A stretch of 64,000 nt of DNA from JBBQUN01 sp963698395 (GTDB taxonomy: Bacteria; Actinomycetota; Acidimicrobiia; Acidimicrobiales; SZUA-35): assembly GCA_963698395.1 (NCBI GenBank), contig CAVOQQ010000008.1:496001-560000 (forward strand). Direction: 5' to 3'. The notes below the pieces were generated by a model that worked only from the letters and a program-made list of their open reading frames with translations, was not told where the DNA came from and made no database searches. Within the stretch, counting starts at the first letter, position 1. Every line of letters starts with the position of its first letter. Below are positions 62,676 through 64,000 of the stretch, in pieces. A program made the position numbers and the translations under genes.

Positions 62676-63494
62676 ATGGCAGGTGCACGCTCGCAGAAGC
62701 GAACAATCGGAGCCAACGCGTCGACGACCAAGAAGTCGGCCGGCGCCAAGGCTTCGCCGGCACCGAAGAAGCGGACCGCCACCAAGAAGACCGCCACCAA
62801 GAAGACCGCCACCAAGAAGACCGCCACCAAGAAAACGACGGCCAAGCAGACCACACCCGAGAAGGCCACCTCGAAGAAGACCGCCACGAAGAAGACGGCC
62901 AAGAAGGCCGCCACGAAGAAGACGGCCAAGAAGAGCGCACCCAAACGATCGAGTGTCAAGAAGACGCAATCCAACTCGGTGGCGGCATCCTCCGCCACCG
63001 GAGCATCGAACGACACCGCTGCTCGAACCCGCACCCTCGCTGCCGGCCAACTGGCCGGCAGCGGTTCCACAACGGCATCCCGGAAGACCTCAGTGACCGC
63101 AAAGCAAGACAAACCCAAGTTCCTGTCCGACAAGAAGTGGCTCGCCGCTCGGCGTGAAGAGCTCATCAACGAGCGAAAGCGCTACACCCACAACGCCGAG
63201 GCGCTCGCCGCCGAGGCCGCTGCGCTCATGGCCGACCGTGAACCGGGCGACGTGCAGTTCGACGAGGAATCGGGCGAGGGCGATACCCTTGCGGTCGAAC
63301 GGGATCGTGATCTCGCACTGTCGGCTCAGGCCCGCGAAAAGGTCGACGAGATCGATGCGGCGCTCGATCGGCTCGACCGTGGCATCTACGGGCAATGCAT
63401 CGTCGGCGGTGCCGGCGACTACATCCCCCAGGAGCGGCTCGAAGCGCTGCCCATGGCGCCGAAGTGCATCGCCCACCAAACGTCGATGTTCTGA
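62676..63494 (+). CDS. DksA/TraR-type protein with a histone H1-like lysine-rich tail and altered zinc site
   Basis: A 272-residue protein. Residues 1-95 are Lys/Thr/Ala repeats (TKKTATKKTATKK) like histone H1 or mycobacterial HupB tails; residues about 140-272 follow the DksA/TraR coiled-coil and zinc-finger layout (WLAARREELINERKRYTHNA, VERDRDLALSAQAREKVDEI, LDRLDRGIYGQC). The C4 zinc finger is changed: Cys241 present, second Cys replaced (CIVGG), Cys264 present, fourth replaced by His267. So it may bind metal as Cys/His or not at all. ATG 62676 with AAAGG upstream. Precedes the rluD-type gene. Confidence 0.82.
   Translation: MAGARSQKRTIGANASTTKKSAGAKASPAPKKRTATKKTATKKTATKKTATKKTTAKQTTPEKATSKKTATKKTAKKAATKKTAKKSAPKRSSVKKTQSNSVAASSATGASNDTAARTRTLAAGQLAGSGSTTASRKTSVTAKQDKPKFLSDKKWLAARREELINERKRYTHNAEALAAEAAALMADREPGDVQFDEESGEGDTLAVERDRDLALSAQAREKVDEIDAALDRLDRGIYGQCIVGGAGDYIPQERLEALPMAPKCIAHQTSMF
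62775..62834 (+). repeat. Four copies of a 15-bp repeat encoding TATKK
   Basis: ACCGCCACCAAGAAG at 62775-62789, 62790-62804, 62805-62819 and 62820-62834 (last copy ends AAA). It lies within the DNA-binding-like tail of the DksA-like gene and is in frame, so it can expand or shrink without breaking the protein. Confidence 0.92.
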
Positions 63495-63502
63495 GCAATC
63501 CG

Positions 63503-64000
63503 ATGCCGACCGAAGGCACCGAGACTCGACTCGAGGTATCGGTACCCGAGGCACTCGACGGCGAACGAGTCGATCGTGTCGTGTCGATGCTGGCCGACGT
63601 CTCGCGACGCGAGGCGCTCGATCTCATCGCCAACTGCCGAGTCACCATCGACGGGCAGACACCGGGCAAGCCATCGGATCGCTTGGTCGCAGGCGTCGAA
63701 CTCGTCGTCTTCCTCCCCGAGCGAGACGACATCCTCGCGCCGGCTCCCGATATCGAGGTGCCGGTCGTCTACGTCGATCAGCACGTCATCGTGGTCGACA
63801 AGCCCGCCGAACTGGTGGTGCACCCCGGTTCTGGCATTGCCGAAGGCACACTGATCCAGGCGCTGCTGGCTCGGTACCCCGACATCGCCGGTGCCGGTGG
63901 CGAGCCGGAACGTCCAGGCATCGTGCACCGACTCGATCGGGGCACATCCGGCCTGCTCATGGTCGCTCGGACCGATCAGGCCCGCCTGGCCCTTTCCGCC
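63503..64000 (+). CDS. RluD-family 23S rRNA pseudouridine synthase (3' end outside window)
   Basis: At least 166 residues from ATG 63503, open to the right edge. An S4 RNA-binding domain (SVPEALDGERVDRVVSMLAD, NCRVTIDGQTPGKPSDRL) leads to the catalytic domain: VVYVDQHVIVVDKPAELVVH, then GIVHRLDRGTSGLLMVA with catalytic Asp in HRLDRGTSG. RluD/RluC modify 23S rRNA uridines; subtype unsettled. Nine bases after the DksA-like stop. lspA, often between these two genes, is not here. Confidence 0.9.
   Translation, partial: MPTEGTETRLEVSVPEALDGERVDRVVSMLADVSRREALDLIANCRVTIDGQTPGKPSDRLVAGVELVVFLPERDDILAPAPDIEVPVVYVDQHVIVVDKPAELVVHPGSGIAEGTLIQALLARYPDIAGAGGEPERPGIVHRLDRGTSGLLMVARTDQARLALSA

Noticed and set aside
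1..64000. tRNA, rRNA, tmRNA and insertion sequences
   Set aside because: Scanned for T-arm GGTTCGAATCC-type strings, transposase motifs and long terminal inverted repeats; only isolated chance matches inside coding genes (for example near 52295) were found.

Overview
The window is a GC-rich chromosomal segment of an actinobacterium. The evidence is the content: MtrA/MtrB-type two-component genes, a mycofactocin precursor with two of its maturation proteins, a DUF3040 protein, SepF and a DivIVA/Wag31-like protein, a division cluster without ftsA, many GTG starts and many ATGA, GTGA or TGATG gene overlaps. The mix (flotillin/NfeD, mycofactocin, an eukaryote-like IleRS, several unfamiliar actinobacterial proteins) suggests class Acidimicrobiia. 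That placement is an inference from gene content, not a measured phylogeny.

Layout. 1-8234: the end of a luciferase-like oxidoreductase, an nfeD-flotillin pair, a hemolysin III-type membrane protein, an operon of an orphan molybdenum-hydroxylase large subunit with mtnA, and an SH3 lipoprotein. 8476-11403 (minus): alcohol dehydrogenase, mftA, mftB and mftC, a compact mycofactocin locus whose 49-residue precursor gene is easy to miss. 11555-20101: small Cys protein, queG, a GT4 glycosyltransferase, membrane and START-like proteins, a coiled-coil protein resembling an SMC without its ATPase motifs, a ROK kinase, an aminotransferase and an autoregulated TetR gene. 20335-30568: ACT-glyoxalase fusion, glpK, pfkA, mtrA-mtrB with a short lpqB-like gene, inositol monophosphatase, NUDIX, DNA polymerase IV and DUF3040. 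30776-39396: moxR-DUF58-transglutaminase operon, a second ROK protein, small enzymes, an acyl-CoA dehydrogenase with a probable TetR operator, and a lipoate-ligase-like protein.

39636-64000 is the division and cell wall (dcw) cluster: mraZ, rsmH, ftsL-like, ftsI, murE, mraY, murD, ftsW, murG, murC, murB, ftsQ, ftsZ, pgeF, yggS-type, sepF, yggT-type and divIVA, then ileS on the opposite strand, a DksA-like protein and the start of an RluD-type pseudouridine synthase. Together these genes make lipid II, flip and polymerise it at the septum, and place the Z ring and growth pole. murF is missing between murE and mraY, and no ftsA or lspA is present.

Seven genes, including murD and the divIVA gene, which are normally indispensable, carry a total of eight single-base reading-frame breaks. 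No shared slippery sequence is seen. The simplest reading is residual indel error in the sequence or assembly. These genes are annotated over their full span with the break position given.
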